64,000 nt of DNA from Rhodanobacter sp. DHB23 (GTDB lineage Bacteria; Pseudomonadota; Gammaproteobacteria; Xanthomonadales; Rhodanobacteraceae): contig NZ_JACYXK010000029.1 in NCBI RefSeq assembly GCF_014842975.1, positions 1 to 64,000 on the forward strand, read 5' to 3'. Position numbers and translations under genes: made by a program. Under the pieces are notes generated by a model that was given only the letters and a program-made list of their open reading frames with translations, was not told the origin of the DNA and made no database searches. Position 1 is the stretch's first letter, and each line of letters begins with the position of its first letter. Positions 51,319-59,659 of this stretch are shown here, piece by piece.

Positions 51319-51582
51319 TCAGGCGGCTACCGACTCGTTGTCCAACTGCCACGGTTCCGATGGATCGGCCGGTCGCGCATGCTGTACCAGGATCACTTCG
51401 TACTCGGGAGATGAAAGGACGACCTTGGTAGTCACCCGGGCGCTGGCATGCACGTCGCGAGCCAATTGGCGCGCGTGCTTGATCGCCGCTGCGAAGGAAA
51501 GATCTTCGAGGACAGACACATCTTCGCGACAGACGCGCCACAGGCCACGGGCGTCTTCCATGATGTTGAAGACGATGCTCAT
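51319..51582 (-). CDS. small hypothetical protein with a strongly palindromic promoter
   Basis: An 87-aa soluble protein beginning MSIVFNIMEDARGLWRVCRE, with FAAAIKHARQLARDVHA as an amphipathic helix and EYEVILVQHARPADPSEPWQ near the end. The pattern is like short DUF2188-type helix-strand proteins, but I cannot assign it. GGAGAG lies 6 nt before ATG 51582. The upstream region holds a Clp/CRP-type site and an 8-bp-arm palindrome (51632-51685). Base composition is lower in GC than the neighbours. Confidence 0.6.
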   Translation of the reverse strand: MSIVFNIMEDARGLWRVCREDVSVLEDLSFAAAIKHARQLARDVHASARVTTKVVLSSPEYEVILVQHARPADPSEPWQLDNESVAA

Positions 51583-51631
51583 GCAGCACTCTCCGGCGAT
51601 CAGGGAATGGTGTAGCCAGTACCGTCGACAC

Positions 51632-51685
51632 GTTGGCACTGTCAGGTGCCAACGGTATTAAACCATAACAGTGACGACCGTCACA
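51632..51685 (-). promoter_or_regulatory. Clp/CRP-type site and operator-like palindrome upstream of the small gene
   Basis: AGTGA-N6-TCACA at 51670-51685 differs by one base from the CRP/Clp consensus TGTGA-N6-TCACA. GTTGGCAC-N6-GTGCCAAC at 51632-51653 is a perfect 8-bp-arm palindrome. Between them, read leftward, TTTAAT (51662-51657) is a -10 candidate. The layout suggests activation by Clp and repression at the palindrome; both are inference. Confidence 0.6.
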
Positions 51686-51761
51686 TTGTGCAATGGATGT
51701 CCGATAGGCACCGTTTGGGTGTGTACTCCCAATGCCTCAACTCGTTGCGCAGTCCCAGAAA

Positions 51762-51787
51762 CAAAAAGGCCCCGCCGGAGCGGAGCC
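51762..51787 (-). terminator. intrinsic terminator after tRNA-Gln
   Basis: Read leftward, GGCTCCGC / GCGGGGCC with a TCCG loop is followed by TTTTTG. It lies 8 bp after the tRNA 3' end. Confidence 0.85.
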
Positions 51788-51794
51788 TTGATGT

Positions 51795-51868
51795 TGGCTG
51801 GGAGACTAGGATTCGAACCTAGATAGGCAGAGTCAGAGTCTGCAGTCCTACCATTAGACGATCTCCCA
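51795..51868 (-). tRNA. tRNA-Gln (anticodon CTG)
   Basis: The 74-nt sequence folds as a cloverleaf: acceptor TGGGAGA / TCTCCCA with the U1-A72 pair typical of bacterial tRNA-Gln, a D arm with TAATGGTA, anticodon stem GCAGA / TCTGC with loop CTCTGAC (anticodon CTG, reads CAG), T arm TAGG-TTCGAAT-CCTA, and encoded CCA end (51797-51795). It follows rpsI on the same strand. Confidence 0.97.
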
Positions 51869-51879
51869 AAACCCTTGCC

Positions 51880-51910
51880 GTGCGGCGCGCTCTGACCTGG
51901 AGCGCCGCAC
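51880..51910 (-). terminator. hairpin after rpsI
   Basis: GTGCGGCGCTC and GAGCGCGCCGCAC form a stem (one bulge) with a 7-nt loop, followed leftward by GGCAAGGGTTTT. Likely the weak terminator of the rplM-rpsI unit; read-through into tRNA-Gln is possible. Confidence 0.6.
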
Positions 51911-51922
51911 GTCGAAGCGCGG

Positions 51923-52315
51923 TTAGCGCTTCGAGAACTGGGTGGCGCGGCGGGCCTTGTGGAGGCCGACCTTCTTGCGCTCGACCTCGCGGGCGTCGCG
52001 GGTCACGAAGCCGGCCTTGCGCAGCGGCGACTTCAGGCTTTCGTCGTACTCGATCAGCGCGCGGGCGATGCCGAGGCGGATCGCGCCGGCCTGGCCGGTG
52101 ATGCCGCCGCCTTCAACGGTGACCTTGATGTCGAACTTGTCGGTGTTCTGGGTCAGTTCGAGCGGCTGGCGCACGATCATGCGCGAGGTCTCGCGACCGA
52201 AGAACTGGTCGAGGGACTTGCCGTTGACTTCGATCGCGCCGGTGCCCTTGCGCAGGAACACGCGGGCGGCGGAGGTCTTGCGGCGGCCGGTGCCGTAATT
52301 CTGCTGAATCGCCAT
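51923..52315 (-). CDS. rpsI: 30S ribosomal protein S9
   Basis: A 130-aa S9 protein with the family features [20 protein letters not shown], the [19 protein letters not shown] core and the basic C-terminal tail [11 protein letters not shown] that reaches the P-site tRNA. ATG 52315 ([12 protein letters not shown]). It forms the usual rplM-rpsI pair, 66 bp after rplM. Confidence 0.99.
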   Translation of the reverse strand: MAIQQNYGTGRRKTSAARVFLRKGTGAIEVNGKSLDQFFGRETSRMIVRQPLELTQNTDKFDIKVTVEGGGITGQAGAIRLGIARALIEYDESLKSPLRKAGFVTRDAREVERKKVGLHKARRATQFSKR

Positions 52316-52381
52316 GGTTTTACTCTTGAAAAGTGCGGCCATGGATGGCCGCTTTCACGCGCAGGGACTGCGCAATAAAGC

Positions 52382-52810
52382 TTAAACTTCCAGCGCCTGC
52401 GGCTGCTGCGCGGTATGCGGGTGCTCGGCGCCGCCGTACACCTTGAGCTTGCGGTACATCTCGCGGCCCAGTGCGTTCTTCGGCAGCATGCCCTTGACGG
52501 CGATCTCGATCACGCGCTCCGGGTGGGTGGCCAGCATGTCCTTCAGACTGGTGGTCTTCAGGTTGCCGACGTAGCCGGTGAAGCGGTGGTACATCTTGTC
52601 GTCGAGCTTGGCGCCGGTGACGGCCACCTTCTGCGCGTTGACCACGACGATGTAGTCGCCGGTGTCCACGTGCGGGGTGAACTCAGGCTTGTGCTTGCCG
52701 CGCAGGCGACGCGCGATTTCGGTCGACAGGCGACCGAGCGTCTTGTTGGTGGCGTCCACCACGAACCAGTCGCGCTTGACGCTTTCTGCCTTGGCGCTGA
52801 AAGTTTTCAT
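52382..52810 (-). CDS. rplM: 50S ribosomal protein L13
   Basis: A 142-aa L13 protein: [20 protein letters not shown], then [59 protein letters not shown] and a final [14 protein letters not shown] 52810. It is the first gene of the rplM-rpsI unit with its own promoter at 52877-52906, divergent from the iron-sulfur gene. Confidence 0.99.
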   Translation of the reverse strand: MKTFSAKAESVKRDWFVVDATNKTLGRLSTEIARRLRGKHKPEFTPHVDTGDYIVVVNAQKVAVTGAKLDDKMYHRFTGYVGNLKTTSLKDMLATHPERVIEIAVKGMLPKNALGREMYRKLKVYGGAEHPHTAQQPQALEV

Positions 52811-52876
52811 CTCGAGATACCCGTATGCCGCCAGCGAGGGCGGTTGCACATTAGATCGGTGAAGCAAAGAGGCGGA

Positions 52877-52906
52877 ATGATAGCGAAGCTGTCACCGCCT
52901 GCGCAA
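52877..52906 (-). promoter_or_regulatory. rplM promoter
   Basis: Read leftward, TTGCGC (52906-52901) and TATCAT (52882-52877) are spaced 18 bp, and the -10 has the CGCTATCAT form also seen before rlmI. The predicted transcript start is about 60 bp before the rplM ATG. Confidence 0.6.
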
Positions 52907-52954
52907 GTCCACCGAGTGGGTGGGCTGTGGGCCGGCGATGATAGCATGCCCGGC

Positions 52955-54133
52955 ATGGCACTTGAACAGCCCCCCAAACGCATCGCGGAACTGGCTGATC
53001 AGTGCGTGCAGTGCGGCCTGTGCCTGCCGGCCTGCCCCACCTACGCGCTGGATCGCAGCGAGGCGGAATCACCGCGCGGCCGCATCGCCATCGCCGCCGC
53101 GCTGGCCCGCGGCGCGGCCGAGCCCACGGCGGAACTGCGCGCCCACCTGGACCACTGCCTGGGTTGCCTGGGCTGCCAGCGGGCCTGCCCGGCCGAGGTG
53201 CGCTACGACGAACTGCTGATCGAGACGCGCGCCCTGCTGGGTCCGGCGCCGCAGCGACCGCGCCGGTTGCTGGGCCTGCTGCAGCGCCCCGGCCTGCTGC
53301 GCGGCCTGCGCCGGGTCGGCACGATGCTGGGTGCAGCACACTGGCTTGGCGCCCTGGCGCGACGCCTGCCGACCGGATCGCCATGGCGCGTGGCCCTGCA
53401 AATGTTGCCGGGCACGCCGCCTGCGGCCTTGCCGCAAGGCGATGCGGCCGGCGCCGAGCTCGCGCTGTTCCCCGGTTGCGTGGCAAGCGTCGAGGATGCC
53501 GAGGCGCAGCAGGCCGCGCTGACCCTGCTGCGCGCCGCCGGCTACCGGGTCCACGTGTTGCCGGCCTTCTGCTGTGGCGCGATGGATCTGCACGATGGCG
53601 AAGCCGCGGCGGCTGAACAGGCTGCCGAACGCGTGCGACAGGCCTGGCGGGCCAGCGGCGCCACGCGCCTGCTGAGCGTGACGCCCGGCTGCCTCGGCAC
53701 GCTGCGCCATGCCCTGTCCGGCGTGCCGGTGCTCGACCCGCTGAGCCTGCTGGCCGAACGCGCCGAACGCCTGCGCTTCCGCCCGCTGCCGCTGCGGGTG
53801 GCGCTGCACCTGCCCTGCACCCAGGCCAACGTGGCACGCAGCGAGGCCGCGATGCTGCAGTTGCTGCGCCGCGTGCCGCAGCTCGACGTGGTGTCGTTGC
53901 CGCGGCCACCAAGCTGCTGCGGCGCGGCCGGCAGCCATCTGCTTCAATTTCCCGGGCGCGCAGCGCAGTTGCGCGAGGCCACGCTGCGACCACTCGCCAC
54001 GCTGGCGCCGGCACGCCTGCTGTCGTCCAATATCGGCTGCCGCCTGCACCTCGCCGCTGGCGACGAGGCGGCGCAGTGGACCACGCAGCACCCGCTGAGC
54101 CTGCTGGCGCAGCAACTGGAGAACTCCCCATGA
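52955..54133 (+). CDS. GlcF-like (Fe-S)-binding protein with two CCG domains
   Basis: A 392-aa protein with two 4Fe-4S motifs ([12 protein letters not shown] near the N-terminus and [12 protein letters not shown]) and two cysteine-rich CCG domains ([21 protein letters not shown] and [21 protein letters not shown]). This is the layout of glycolate oxidase subunit GlcF and heterodisulfide-reductase-like proteins. No glcD/glcE genes are adjacent, so the flavoprotein partner is elsewhere or different. The start could be 52946 or 52955; [13 protein letters not shown] was preferred. It is coupled to coq7 by ATGA. Confidence 0.82.
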   Translation: MALEQPPKRIAELADQCVQCGLCLPACPTYALDRSEAESPRGRIAIAAALARGAAEPTAELRAHLDHCLGCLGCQRACPAEVRYDELLIETRALLGPAPQRPRRLLGLLQRPGLLRGLRRVGTMLGAAHWLGALARRLPTGSPWRVALQMLPGTPPAALPQGDAAGAELALFPGCVASVEDAEAQQAALTLLRAAGYRVHVLPAFCCGAMDLHDGEAAAAEQAAERVRQAWRASGATRLLSVTPGCLGTLRHALSGVPVLDPLSLLAERAERLRFRPLPLRVALHLPCTQANVARSEAAMLQLLRRVPQLDVVSLPRPPSCCGAAGSHLLQFPGRAAQLREATLRPLATLAPARLLSSNIGCRLHLAAGDEAAQWTTQHPLSLLAQQLENSP

Positions 54134-54771
54134 ACGCACGCACGCTCAGCCCGCTGGACCGCCTGCTCGCCGGCATCGAACGCGCGCTGGAAACCGTGGC
54201 CGGCGCACCGGAGGCGAACCGCGCCTCGCCCGCACGCGGCACCGCCGACGCGGAACTGGACGACGCCGAGCGCCGCCATGCCGCCGGCCTGATGCGCATC
54301 AACCACACCGGCGAGGTCTGCGCGCAGGCGCTGTACGACGGCCAGGCCGCGTTCGCGCGCCACGACGGGAATCGCGAGCACCTGTTGCACGCCGCCGCCG
54401 AGGAAACCGACCACCTCGCGTGGTGCGCCGAACGCCTGAAGGAACTGGACAGCCGCCCCAGCCTGCTCAACCCGCTGTGGTACGCCGGCAGCTACGCGAT
54501 CGGCGCGCTGGCCGCGCTGGCCGGCGACGCGGTGAGCCTGGGCTTCGTGGTGGAAACCGAGCGCCAGGTGGAAGCGCACCTGGCCGAGCACCTGGAGCGA
54601 CTGCCCGCGCAGGACGAGCGCTCGCGCGCCGTGCTGGCGCAGATGCAGGCGGACGAGGTGCGCCACGCGCAAGCTGCGCAGGCGCGCGGCGGCATCGACC
54701 TGCCGTTCCCGGTCCCGCAGCTGATGCAGGCCAGCTCGATGGTGATGAAGACGGTGGCGTATCGCTGGTGA
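54130..54771 (+). CDS. coq7: 2-polyprenyl-3-methyl-6-methoxy-1,4-benzoquinone monooxygenase
   Basis: Hydroxylates a late ubiquinone intermediate. The 213-aa di-iron protein has ligand motifs [19 protein letters not shown] (Glu), [20 protein letters not shown] (Glu and His), [18 protein letters not shown] (Glu) and [12 protein letters not shown] (Glu and His). An N-terminal extension of about 45 residues is usual in this bacterial branch. ATG 54130 overlaps the iron-sulfur gene stop. Confidence 0.96.
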   Translation: MNARTLSPLDRLLAGIERALETVAGAPEANRASPARGTADAELDDAERRHAAGLMRINHTGEVCAQALYDGQAAFARHDGNREHLLHAAAEETDHLAWCAERLKELDSRPSLLNPLWYAGSYAIGALAALAGDAVSLGFVVETERQVEAHLAEHLERLPAQDERSRAVLAQMQADEVRHAQAAQARGGIDLPFPVPQLMQASSMVMKTVAYRW

Positions 54772-54788
54772 GCTCAGCTCACCAGCGA

Positions 54789-54878
54789 CGGGATTCGGGA
54801 TTCGGGATTCGGAAGAGCCTCAAGCTCGCGGCGACACTGCTTTATCGAATCCCGAATCCCGTCATCCCGAATCCCGGC
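54789..54878. repeat. GGGATTC tandem/inverted repeat
   Basis: Three direct GGGATTC units (54790-54811) are mirrored by GAATCCC units (54847-54877) across a 35-bp centre, giving a loose hairpin between the convergent coq7 and speD genes. It resembles the common GGGATTCGGGATTCGG intergenic repeat. Confidence 0.75.
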
Positions 54879-54879
54879 T

Positions 54880-55665
54880 CTACATCAGGTTGCGGCCGTG
54901 GAACAGCTCCTCGATCTCCCGGCGCAGCAGCGACTCGATGCGCTGGCGTTCCTTGAACGAGAGGTCGTCGGCGTGGGCGTCGAACAGGTAGGTGTCGAGG
55001 TCGAAGTCCTTCACGTGCATCTTCGTGTGGAAGATGTTTTCCTGGTACACGTTGACGTCGAACATCTCGTACTTCTGGCGGATGTGCCGCGCCAGGTAGT
55101 CCTGCACCGAGTTGATCTTGTGGTCGATGAAGTGCTTCTTGCCCTTCACGTCGCGGGTGAAGCCGCGCACGCGGTAGTCGCACACCACGATGTCCGACTC
55201 GAAGCTGTCGATCAGGTAGTTCAACGCCTTCAGCGGCGAGATTACGCCGCAGGTGGCCACGTCGATGTCGGCGCGGAAGGTGGCGATGCCGTTGTGCGGG
55301 TGCGTCTCGGGGTAGGTGTGGACGGTGATGTGGCTCTTGTCCATGTGCGCCACCACGGCGCCGGCGATCGAGTCGCGGCCCAGCTTCTCCACCACCGGCT
55401 CCTCGGAGATCAGGATGGTGACCGAGGCACCCTGCGGGTCGTAGTCCTGGCGGGCCACGTTGAGGATGTTCGCGCCGATGATCTCGGCCACGTCGGTGAG
55501 GATCTGGGTGAGGCGGTCGGCGTCGTACTGCTCGTCGATGTACTCGATGTAGCGCTGGCGCTGTTCTTCCGACACCGCGTAGCAGATGTCGTAGATGTTG
55601 AAGCTCAGGGCCTTGGTGAGGTTGTTGAAACCCTGCAGGCGCAGGCGGGGCAACGGCTTGACCAC
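54880..55665 (-). CDS. speD: S-adenosylmethionine decarboxylase proenzyme
   Basis: Decarboxylates SAM for spermidine synthesis after self-cleavage to a pyruvoyl enzyme. The 261-aa protein is of the E. coli type: [20 protein letters not shown] near the start, the cleavage site Lys-Ser in [37 protein letters not shown] and the C-terminal [14 protein letters not shown]. The start is GTG 55665 with GGAGAG 6-7 nt upstream; no ATG lies nearby in frame. speD beside clp is a Xanthomonadales arrangement. Confidence 0.95.
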   Translation of the reverse strand: MVKPLPRLRLQGFNNLTKALSFNIYDICYAVSEEQRQRYIEYIDEQYDADRLTQILTDVAEIIGANILNVARQDYDPQGASVTILISEEPVVEKLGRDSIAGAVVAHMDKSHITVHTYPETHPHNGIATFRADIDVATCGVISPLKALNYLIDSFESDIVVCDYRVRGFTRDVKGKKHFIDHKINSVQDYLARHIRQKYEMFDVNVYQENIFHTKMHVKDFDLDTYLFDAHADDLSFKERQRIESLLRREIEELFHGRNLM

Positions 55666-55715
55666 GACGACTCTCCATGGCCGGGCGACGGCCAGCAGAT
55701 GAGGCGGGTTAGCAC

Positions 55716-55754
55716 CAAGGGTCCCCGCGGGAATTCGGGCCATGGGGACCCTTG
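55716..55754 (-). promoter_or_regulatory. perfect 11-bp hairpin in the speD leader
   Basis: CAAGGGTCCCC (55716-55726) and GGGGACCCTTG (55744-55754) are perfect inverted repeats 17 bp apart, 51 bp upstream of the speD start. It may be an operator or an RNA hairpin in the 5' leader. No T tract follows. Confidence 0.5.
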
Positions 55755-55917
55755 TCTCCCGCGACCCGGCGAACACCCGCGGCCGACGGCCACGAGCGAA
55801 AGACTGCGAAGTATGCGGCAAAATTGCGGAAAACAGAACCTGCGTCAACACGCCCGCGTTTGCCATAATGGCCGGATCAGGTGGGGGAAGCCACCCAATC
55901 AAGGGGAACCCAGCACA

Positions 55918-56613
55918 GTGGCGCTGCTCAAATACCAGCTACAACAGGCTTTCGAACGTTCCCAGGCGCCGCTCGCCTTCGCCCCGGACCCGGCCTCGAT
56001 GGAGCGCTTCCTCGCGCTCTGCCATCGCCGCCGCTACCCCAGCAAGACCGCGATCATCCGCCCCGGCGACCCGGCCAACACGCTCTACTACGTGATCGAC
56101 GGCTCGCTGGCGGTATGCACCGAGGACGAGCAGGGGCGCGAGCTGATCCTCGCCTACATCAGCCGTGGCCAGTTCATCGGCGAGATGGGCCTGTTCGTGG
56201 AGCAGTCGCAGCGCGAATCGGTGGTGCGCACGCGCACCGTGTGCGAGATGGCCGAGGTCAGCTACGAGCGACTGTTCACGCTGATGAAGGGCCCGCTCGC
56301 CGAGGAGTGCCCCAAGATCCTGTTCGCGATCGGCGCCCAGCTCACCAACCGCCTGTTGCGCACCTCGCGCCAGGTGAGCCGCATGGCCTTCATGGACGTC
56401 ACCAACCGCATCTCGCGCACCCTGCTCGACCTGTGCGAGGAGCCGGACGCGATGACCCACCCCGAGGGCACCCAGATCCGCATCTCGCGCCAGGAAGTGA
56501 GCCGCATCGTGGGCTGCTCGCGCGAGATGGTCGGCCGCGTGCTCAAGCAGCTCGAGGAGCAGGGCATGATCGACGTCTCAGGCAAGACCATCGTGGTGCG
56601 CGGCACCCGCTGA
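55918..56613 (+). CDS. clp: CRP/FNR-family global regulator, Clp type
   Basis: A 231-aa regulator: a cyclic-nucleotide-binding fold ([40 protein letters not shown]), a long dimer helix and a C-terminal HTH ([20 protein letters not shown]) whose recognition helix keeps the CRP-type Ser-Arg-Glu. Xanthomonas Clp is known to bind c-di-GMP, not cAMP, which blocks DNA binding. The start is GTG 55918 with AAGGGGAA about 9 nt upstream; a CATAAT -10 lies at 55864-55869. It is divergent from speD and convergent with a GGDEF-EAL gene. Confidence 0.93.
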   Translation: MALLKYQLQQAFERSQAPLAFAPDPASMERFLALCHRRRYPSKTAIIRPGDPANTLYYVIDGSLAVCTEDEQGRELILAYISRGQFIGEMGLFVEQSQRESVVRTRTVCEMAEVSYERLFTLMKGPLAEECPKILFAIGAQLTNRLLRTSRQVSRMAFMDVTNRISRTLLDLCEEPDAMTHPEGTQIRISRQEVSRIVGCSREMVGRVLKQLEEQGMIDVSGKTIVVRGTR

Positions 56614-56636
56614 CGCCCTGGAAGGCGCGCCGCCCG

Positions 56637-59552
56637 CTAGCCGTCATGCGGCTGCGGGCCCGGGCGGCTGAACAGGAAGCCCTGCCCGAATTCGCAGCCC
56701 ATCGCCCGCAGCGCATCGCGCTGCGCGCCGGTCTCGATGCCCTCGGCGATCACGTCGATGCCCAGCGCACGGGTGGCCAGCGCGAGGATCGCCGCCACCA
56801 CGGTGTTGGCGCCCGCGCCGCCGGCGGTATCCAGTTCGCGCACGAACATCTGGTCGATCTTCAACTTGCCCAGCGGCAAGGTGTGCAGGTAGCCCAGCGA
56901 GGAGTAGCCGGTGCCGAAGTCGTCCAGCGCCGCCTGCACGCCGACGGCGCGCAGGCGCTCCAGCGTGGCGCGCACCTGCACGGGATCCTCCAGCAGCGCG
57001 TCCTCGGTCAGCTCGATCAGCAAGCGTTCCGGCGGCAGGCCGCTGTCCGCCAGCAACTGCAGCAAGCGGCGGTCGAAATCCACGTGGCGCAGGTGCAGCG
57101 GCGAGACATTGATGGTCACGAAGCCCTTGCCCGCATCCGGCAGCGCCATGCGCTCGCAGACCTTGCCGTACAACTGCCAGTCGATCGCCTCCAGCTGGCC
57201 GCAATCCTGCGCCACGCGCACGAAGTCGCCCGGCGGCAACACGCCGCGGCGCGGGTGGTTCCAGCGCAGCAACGCCTCGTGACCCACCACCTCGCCGTCG
57301 TCCAGCCGGAAGATCGGCTGGAAGTACGGCACGAACTCGCCGTGCTGCAGGGCGTGGCGCAGCTCGACCTCCAGCGCCAGCTCATCCACCGCGCTCCGCG
57401 CCATCGTCTCGTCGAACAGCGCGTAGCGCCCACGCCCCAGTTGCTTGGCGCGGTACAGCGCGATGTCGGCGTCGCGCAGCAAGGCGTCGGGCCGCTCGTG
57501 CTGCGCGGCGATCGCGATGCCCACGCTGGCGGAAGGCTCCAGCTCGCGGCCGCCGATCGACAGCGGCTGGCGCAGCGCCTGCAACACGCCGTGCGCCATG
57601 CGCTCGGCGACGGCCGGCTCGGCCACCGCGTCCAGCAGTATCGCGAACTCGTCGCCGGACAGCCGCGCCGCCACGTCCGGCGCGCTCACGCAGGAACGCA
57701 GGCGGTTCGCCACAGCCTGCAGGAAGGCGTCGCCGGCCAGGTGGCCGAGGCTGTCGTTGATGACCTTGAAGCGGTCCACGTCGAGGTACAGCAGCGCGCA
57801 CGGCGCGCCCGCCGACCGCCGCGCCAGGCGCTCGCCCAGCCGCTCGCGCAGGAAGCCGCGATTGGGCAGGCCGGTCAGCGGGTCGTGCATCACCTCGTGG
57901 CGCAGTTGCCGCTGCACCTGCTCGCGCTCGACGATCTGCTCGCGCAGCTCGCGGGTGCGCCCCTCCACCCGGTGCTCCAGTTGCAGGTTGGCCTGCAGCA
58001 ACGCGGCGGCTGCGTGGCGGCGGTGGATGCTGTTGGCGATCTGCAGCGCGGCGAAACTGAGCAGTTCCTGGTCCGCCGCATCGAAGCGCGTCTGGTCGCC
58101 GTAGCCCTGCACGGCAACCACGCCGATCACCGTCTCGCCCGTGCGCAACGGCACGCCAAGCCAGCAGGCCGATGGCTTGCCGATGTGATGCGGCACCACT
58201 TCGCCCGCGTGCGCCAGGGCATCCAGTTCGCGCCGGCTGCCCAGGAACGGCCGGCCGGTACGCAGCACGTAGGCAGTGAGGCTGCGCTCCAGCGGCAGGC
58301 TGAACGAGCTCTGCACGCCGGCATCCACGAAATACGGGAAATCCAGCCATTGCCGCTGCTCGTCCAGCAAGGCGATGTAGAAGTTCGACGCGTCCAGCAG
58401 GCTGCCGACCTCGGCGTGCACGCGCCGATAGAACGCCTCCTCGTCGAGGTCGGCCGTACCCAGCTCGGCCAGCCGGAACAGCACCGACTGCAGGCGCTCC
58501 GCGCGCTGGCGCTCGAGCACCTCCTCCTGCAACTCGCGGTTGGCGGCGGCCAGTTCGCGGGTGCGTTGCAATACGCGGCCTTCCAGTTCGTCCTTGTTCC
58601 GCCGGCGTTCCAGCGCGGTGAGCACGTGCTCGGCGACGAAGCCGAGCACCGCGCGGTCCTCGTCGGAATAACCGATGCCCTGGCGATAGCTCTGCACCAC
58701 CAGCGCGCCATGCGTGCGCCCGCCGCGCAGCATCGGCACGCCCAGCCAGTCCACGCTGTCCGGGCCCATCACGTCCAGCGGGACGCCGATCTGGGCGGCC
58801 AGTTGCTCGGTGCTGCCCATCAGCGGCCGCCCCAGGGTGAGCAGGTGCCAGGTCAGCGAACCGCGCATCGCCTCCAGCGAGTCCTCGCGCACGATGTCGG
58901 GGCCTTCGGCGTCCTCGGTGTCGGCGTAGTACAGGAAACGCGTCGTGCCGCCGTCGGGGTCGTGCCGCACGATGAAGAAGTTCTCCGCGTACATCAGCGT
59001 GCCGACGATGGCGTGGATGCCGCGCAGGAACTCGGGCATGTCGAGGTCGGCGCCGGCGAGGTCGACAATGGAGAACAGCGCACGCAGCAGGTGTTCCGAG
59101 CGCTCCAGCTGGCGGTGCGAATCGTGCAGCTCGGTCAGTGCCAGCAACTGCTGCAGTTGCCGCCCGGCCAGCACCAGGCAGCGCTCCAGCCCCACGCGCA
59201 ACGCCGGGCCCGCCTCGGCATCGCCATGCAACACGCACAACACCGCCGGGACACCCGGCGCCAGCCACAGCATCAGCTCGCCGTCGGCGGGCAGCGGCGC
59301 ATCGGCCTCGTCGCGCAGCACGGCCAGCATGCGCGCCGCGTCCTGCGCATCCGGTGCGCCGGGCGTGCCGCGGCATTCGCCGTGCTCCAGCCACCACACG
59401 CGTGCATCGCGACAGTCCGGGCACCTGCGGACCAGCTCCACCACCAGTTCGGCTACCGCCTGCGGCGTGGGCGCGACGACCAGCCGCCCCAGCCAGGCCA
59501 ACTGGTCGGCTTCGCTCGGAATCGTGGCATGCGACTCGCGGTACGGATTCAT
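56637..59552 (-). CDS. GAF-GAF-GGDEF-EAL c-di-GMP turnover protein
   Basis: A 971-aa soluble protein: N-terminal region (1-150), GAF domain 1 (about 160-315), coiled coil, GAF domain 2 (about 360-515), second coiled coil, GGDEF domain (about 555-715) with SGDEF at 632-636, and EAL domain (about 735-965) with E759-A-L, LIELTEDALL, DDFGTGYSSLGYLH, KIDQMFVREL and AEGIETGAQ. All the main EAL catalytic motifs are intact, so phosphodiesterase activity is likely; cyclase activity is possible. ATG 59552 (MNPYRESHAT). It converges on clp, 23 bp apart, and Clp itself responds to c-di-GMP. Confidence 0.93.
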   Translation of the reverse strand: MNPYRESHATIPSEADQLAWLGRLVVAPTPQAVAELVVELVRRCPDCRDARVWWLEHGECRGTPGAPDAQDAARMLAVLRDEADAPLPADGELMLWLAPGVPAVLCVLHGDAEAGPALRVGLERCLVLAGRQLQQLLALTELHDSHRQLERSEHLLRALFSIVDLAGADLDMPEFLRGIHAIVGTLMYAENFFIVRHDPDGGTTRFLYYADTEDAEGPDIVREDSLEAMRGSLTWHLLTLGRPLMGSTEQLAAQIGVPLDVMGPDSVDWLGVPMLRGGRTHGALVVQSYRQGIGYSDEDRAVLGFVAEHVLTALERRRNKDELEGRVLQRTRELAAANRELQEEVLERQRAERLQSVLFRLAELGTADLDEEAFYRRVHAEVGSLLDASNFYIALLDEQRQWLDFPYFVDAGVQSSFSLPLERSLTAYVLRTGRPFLGSRRELDALAHAGEVVPHHIGKPSACWLGVPLRTGETVIGVVAVQGYGDQTRFDAADQELLSFAALQIANSIHRRHAAAALLQANLQLEHRVEGRTRELREQIVEREQVQRQLRHEVMHDPLTGLPNRGFLRERLGERLARRSAGAPCALLYLDVDRFKVINDSLGHLAGDAFLQAVANRLRSCVSAPDVAARLSGDEFAILLDAVAEPAVAERMAHGVLQALRQPLSIGGRELEPSASVGIAIAAQHERPDALLRDADIALYRAKQLGRGRYALFDETMARSAVDELALEVELRHALQHGEFVPYFQPIFRLDDGEVVGHEALLRWNHPRRGVLPPGDFVRVAQDCGQLEAIDWQLYGKVCERMALPDAGKGFVTINVSPLHLRHVDFDRRLLQLLADSGLPPERLLIELTEDALLEDPVQVRATLERLRAVGVQAALDDFGTGYSSLGYLHTLPLGKLKIDQMFVRELDTAGGAGANTVVAAILALATRALGIDVIAEGIETGAQRDALRAMGCEFGQGFLFSRPGPQPHDG

Positions 59553-59659
59553 GTGCCGATGGCTCCCTCGGCACGATGGTAGCGCTCCGCCGGCGCAGCG
59601 CACAGCACACCCCCGCCCACCCCAATCGCTAGAATGACCGGCCCGCTCCGGAACCCCGC

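Noticed and set aside
55881-59582. An open frame of over 1200 codons on the plus strand opposite the GGDEF-EAL gene
   Set aside because: Low-complexity Arg/Gln/His/Ala composition, no domain, and it crosses clp in another frame; the minus-strand GGDEF-EAL frame carries all motifs.
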